A stretch of 64,000 nt of DNA from Bacteroidota bacterium (GTDB lineage: Bacteria; Bacteroidota; Bacteroidia; Chitinophagales; Chitinophagaceae), in assembly GCA_016868815.1 (NCBI GenBank), contig VGFQ01000012.1:16028-80027 (forward strand). The letters run 5' to 3'. The notes beneath the pieces were generated by a model. The model did no database searches, was not told the DNA's origin, and worked only from the letters and a program-made list of their open reading frames with translations. Below are positions 60,962 to 64,000 of the stretch, one piece after another; the first letter of the stretch is position 1, and each line of letters opens with the position of its first letter. Both the position numbers and the translations under genes were made by a program.

Positions 60962-60996
60962 GCGCGTGGCAGCCGATGGGCTGCCGCGCTTTTTTT
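60962..60996 (+). terminator. Rho-independent terminator or attenuator after susD
   Basis: GCGCGtGGCAGCC-GATG-GGCTGCCGCGC hairpin followed by TTTTTTT. Confidence 0.8.
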
Positions 60997-61010
60997 AGTG
61001 AGGGCTTGCT

Positions 61011-62144
61011 ATGCAAAAAATATCCTTTGTGCTGAGCCTCTGCCTGGCAGCCTTGCTGCCGTTTTGCTCAACCGTGGGCACTGCCCAGACAGCAGCCACG
61101 GACGCCCCCTTTCAAAAAGTGCTGCAGCTGCCGCCCGGCCCGGACAACCCCCGCAACAGCGAATGTGCCTTCATCACATTGAAAGATGGCTCCATCCTGA
61201 TGGTCTACAGCCATTTTTATGGCAGCTCCTCCAGTGATTATGGTACGGCACGACTGGCCTCGCGTCGCTCTCACGATGGTGGCCGCACCTGGTCCGCGCA
61301 GGACAAGGTGGTCGTAGCCAATGAGGGGGGCATGAATGTCATGTCTGTCTCCCTCCTTCGGCTGCAGGATGGGCATATCGCCCTTTTCTATGCCCGTAAG
61401 AATGCCCATGCCGACTGCATCCCGATGGTTAGATACTCTTCAGATGAGGCAGCCACCTGGTCTGAAGCCAGGGCCTGCATCACCGATGTGCCAGGATATT
61501 ATGTCCTCAACAACGACCGAGTGATTCAACTGGAGGATGGCAGGCTCCTCATGCCGGTGGCCATGCACCAGTCGCCCACGGAACCCTGGCAGGACCGTGG
61601 CCGCATCTTCTGCTACCGCTCAGACGACAACGGACAGAGTTGGCAGCGGAGCGCCCAGGTGGCGAACCCCGATACTGTGATCACACAAGAGCCCGGTGTT
61701 GTCGCTTTGCGCAATGGGCATATCCTCATGTTCCTGCGCACCAATGCCGGCGTGCAGTATGTCTCGCGGTCCAGGGACGGCGGTGTCTCCTGGTCGCCTG
61801 CCAGCCGCAGCAAGATCGTATCGCCGTTGTCACCCGCCTCGATCAAACGCATGCCGGATGGCCGGAGGCTCGTGATGGTCTGGAACCGCAACGATGGCAG
61901 CGATCCGGAAATCCGCGGCAAGAGGACCCCATTGACGATTGCCGTCTCCGACAATGAAGGCCGTCGTTGGAAGCATGTCACGACCCTGGAGTCCGACAAA
62001 GATGGATGGTACTGCTATATTGCGATGCATTTTACGGCCGAAGGACGACTGCTGCTGGGGTATTGCGCCGGAAGCCAGCGCCGCAAGACGAGGCTTGCCC
62101 AGACAGACCTCGCCCTGATTAACCCGGACCGACTGATGTATTGA
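61011..62144 (+). CDS. Exo-alpha-sialidase-like (BNR/Asp-box) exported protein (BNR-4)
   Basis: Signal peptide; SECAFITLKDGSILMVYSHF; Asp boxes SHDGGRTW, SDDNGQSW, SRDGGVSW; SPASIKRMPDGRRLVMVWNRND. Confidence 0.86.
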   Translation: MQKISFVLSLCLAALLPFCSTVGTAQTAATDAPFQKVLQLPPGPDNPRNSECAFITLKDGSILMVYSHFYGSSSSDYGTARLASRRSHDGGRTWSAQDKVVVANEGGMNVMSVSLLRLQDGHIALFYARKNAHADCIPMVRYSSDEAATWSEARACITDVPGYYVLNNDRVIQLEDGRLLMPVAMHQSPTEPWQDRGRIFCYRSDDNGQSWQRSAQVANPDTVITQEPGVVALRNGHILMFLRTNAGVQYVSRSRDGGVSWSPASRSKIVSPLSPASIKRMPDGRRLVMVWNRNDGSDPEIRGKRTPLTIAVSDNEGRRWKHVTTLESDKDGWYCYIAMHFTAEGRLLLGYCAGSQRRKTRLAQTDLALINPDRLMY

Positions 62145-62162
62145 ACCTGCGAGCGCCACCAC

Positions 62163-63074
62163 ATGAAGCACCCCGTTACCATTGACTCCGGGAAGCCCGG
62201 TCCTTCTCTCCTGATTACTGCGGGCGTCCATGGCGATGAGTATGAGCCGCTGATGGCGGCCTTTCGACTGATGGATGGTCTGGGGGGCATGTTGTCGTCT
62301 GGCAAGGTGACCGTCGTAGCCGGAGTCAACGAGACAGCTGTGCGGGCACACCTCCGGTGCGGCGCTGACAGCCTGGACCTGGCCCGTACCTGCCCGGGGG
62401 ATGCCCTTGGCTCACCTACCCAGGCAGATGCCTTTGCAGTGAGTGCCCTCATCCGGGCAGCGGATGCGCTGATAGACCTCCATACGGGTGGGCGGATCTT
62501 CGACATCCATCCCATGGCGGGATATATGGTACATCCTGAACGGTCTGTCCTGGCTGCCAACCGGGCCATGGCCCAGGCATTTGGCCTTCCGTTGATTTGG
62601 GGTACTGATCCTGCCCCCAATGGCCGTACCCTCTCCATTGCCAGGGATGCCGGCATCCCTTCCATCTATGTCGAATATGGCGGTGGCTCAATGGTCAGGC
62701 CCCATATCGCCGAAGCTTATGTACAGGGCTGCCTTCGGGTCATGTCTTCCTTTTCCATGCTCCTGGAGCCGCTGCCCCCTGCCGGACCGCCAGACTTTTG
62801 GATAGAGGATGCCGCACCCAATCAAGGGCATCTGCAGTCGAAAATGCCGGCACCCTGTGCGGGCATCTTCCTTCCGGCGGTGGCCCTGGGAGACTCCATC
62901 ACGCAAGGGGACCTATGGGGGCATATCCTCGATGTCCACACCGGGCAGCGCCTTCCTGTTCAGGCTGAGGATACGGGGCTGGTCTTATTCCTGCGGGTGG
63001 ATGCTGTCGTGTCGGCCGGTGACTCCCTCGGGGGCATCTGTGCTGTGAATGCCAAAACCATCTATCGCCCATGA
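62163..63074 (+). CDS. Succinylglutamate desuccinylase/aspartoacylase family Zn-dependent deacylase
   Basis: ITAGVHGDEYEPLMAA (HxxE Zn motif), ADALIDLHTGG, IPSIYVEYGGG. Confidence 0.87.
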   Translation: MKHPVTIDSGKPGPSLLITAGVHGDEYEPLMAAFRLMDGLGGMLSSGKVTVVAGVNETAVRAHLRCGADSLDLARTCPGDALGSPTQADAFAVSALIRAADALIDLHTGGRIFDIHPMAGYMVHPERSVLAANRAMAQAFGLPLIWGTDPAPNGRTLSIARDAGIPSIYVEYGGGSMVRPHIAEAYVQGCLRVMSSFSMLLEPLPPAGPPDFWIEDAAPNQGHLQSKMPAPCAGIFLPAVALGDSITQGDLWGHILDVHTGQRLPVQAEDTGLVLFLRVDAVVSAGDSLGGICAVNAKTIYRP

Positions 63075-63889
63075 TGCAGGGAAAGTCTGTCATCCTCACC
63101 GGAGCTGCCGGTGGTATCGGCCGGGCCATCGCCCAAAAGTTTGCGGCGGAAGGCTGTCGGCTAACCCTCGTCGACATGGAAGAGGCTGCCCTCCACTCGC
63201 TGGCAGAAGTGCTCAAGGCACATCCCGGTGCCGATGTTTTGGTGTTGTCCGGCGACTTGGCCGCTCCTGCCTTCCTACAGCAGGTGGCCCATGAGGCGGT
63301 CGCGCGTTGGGGACGCATCGACGTCTTGGTCAACAACGCGGCCTGGCGGCGACTCGGTAGTCTACGGCAGATCAGTCTGGATGATTGGCAACGGACGATC
63401 GATGTTTGCCTCACTGCGCCAGCCTTCCTGGGAAGGGCTGTGGCGGAGGTCATGGAACGCACAGGCACGGGCGGGGTCATCGTGAATGTCTCCAGTATGA
63501 TGTCTGAGCGGCCGGCAGGGAATAGTCCGGGTTATATTGCCGCTAAGGCAGGCCTGGAGGGGTTGACAAGAGAGATGGCCGTCACCTATGGCCGCAGCCG
63601 CATACGGGCTGTCTGTGTACGGCCTGGGTACATCGACACGGGCCTCAGCCACGACTATGAGACAGACACTACGGCCCGCGGGTTGACCGACCGGCTGGGG
63701 GGCTATCTGACAGACGCCACTCCCCTGAGCAGTCCGGGGCAGCCGGAGGAAGTGGCAGAGGCCATCTGCTGGCTGGCTTCACCGGCAGCCGCTTTTATCT
63801 CCGGCACCTGCCTGACCATCGACGGAGGATTCACCCATAACCTAAACAGCTATCCGCTCAAACACCAGCAGTTCCCCGATGAGTACTAG
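63071..63889 (+). CDS. SDR family oxidoreductase
   Basis: VILTGAAGGIGRAIAQKFAAEG, VLVNNAAWRRLG, YIAAKAGLEGLTREMAV, GTCLTIDGGFT. Confidence 0.92.
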   Translation: MMQGKSVILTGAAGGIGRAIAQKFAAEGCRLTLVDMEEAALHSLAEVLKAHPGADVLVLSGDLAAPAFLQQVAHEAVARWGRIDVLVNNAAWRRLGSLRQISLDDWQRTIDVCLTAPAFLGRAVAEVMERTGTGGVIVNVSSMMSERPAGNSPGYIAAKAGLEGLTREMAVTYGRSRIRAVCVRPGYIDTGLSHDYETDTTARGLTDRLGGYLTDATPLSSPGQPEEVAEAICWLASPAAAFISGTCLTIDGGFTHNLNSYPLKHQQFPDEY

Positions 63890-64000
63890 CCTGTGGACGT
63901 ATGAGCCTTATCTCGTGCCGGTGGAGCCGTCTGCCCGGGTCATCCTTGGAGAAGGGCATACCCCCTTGGTGAGGTCCAAGCGCATCGGACCCGGTTTGGG
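63879..64000 (+). CDS. Threonine synthase-like PLP enzyme, truncated at window end
   Basis: Open frame MSTSLWTYEPYLVPVEPSARVILGEGHTPLVRSKRIGPGL resembles the N-terminus of threonine synthase/fold-type II PLP enzymes. Confidence 0.6.
   Translation, partial: MSTSLWTYEPYLVPVEPSARVILGEGHTPLVRSKRIGPGL

Noticed and set aside
49831-64000. Canonical N-acetylneuraminate utilisation locus (nan cluster)
   Set aside because: No nanE, nagA/nagB or sialate transporter seen, and the DapA-family protein lacks clear NanA-specific motifs; specificity left open.
1-64000. tRNA/rRNA genes, CRISPR arrays, transposases, prophage
   Set aside because: Looked for tRNA T-loop-like segments in intergenic gaps, regularly spaced repeats and integrase/transposase motifs in the ORF list; none found by eye. 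tRNAscan-SE and Infernal would be decisive.

Overview
This 64 kb window looks like a chromosome segment of a GC-rich Bacteroidota bacterium, probably Chitinophagaceae-like. It starts inside sprA, the T9SS outer-membrane translocon gene. The left and middle parts are mostly housekeeping: guaB, dprA, queE, folD, prs-rplY-pth, queA, gdhA, ccmBCD, tdk, waaA, a nucleotide-sugar cassette, metZ and galK/galM. Accessory islands worth attention: (i) an acyl-CoA synthetase (MatB/ACSF3-like) next to malonate transporter genes madL/madM; (ii) a PorE-architecture OmpA protein near sprA; (iii) a helix-hairpin-helix/outer-membrane-type protein with a coupled small barrel-like gene, near dprA and radC-like genes; (iv) a three-gene export module: Tat-type amidohydrolase, lipoprotein beta-propeller dehydrogenase-like protein lacking CxxCH, and HiPIP-like Fe-S protein; (v) the main candidate system, about 49.8-64 kb: a SusC/SusD locus with four sialidase-fold (BNR/Asp-box) proteins, SGNH hydrolase, DapA/NanA-family aldolase, aspartoacylase-family deacylase, SDR and a truncated threonine-synthase-like gene. 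A FadR-type GntR regulator sits in that locus, and matching palindromes (ATATGT-NNG-ACATAT) occur upstream of both susC and the dapA-like gene. No tRNA, rRNA, CRISPR array or transposase was recognised. All assignments come from reading motifs by eye; no database search was run.
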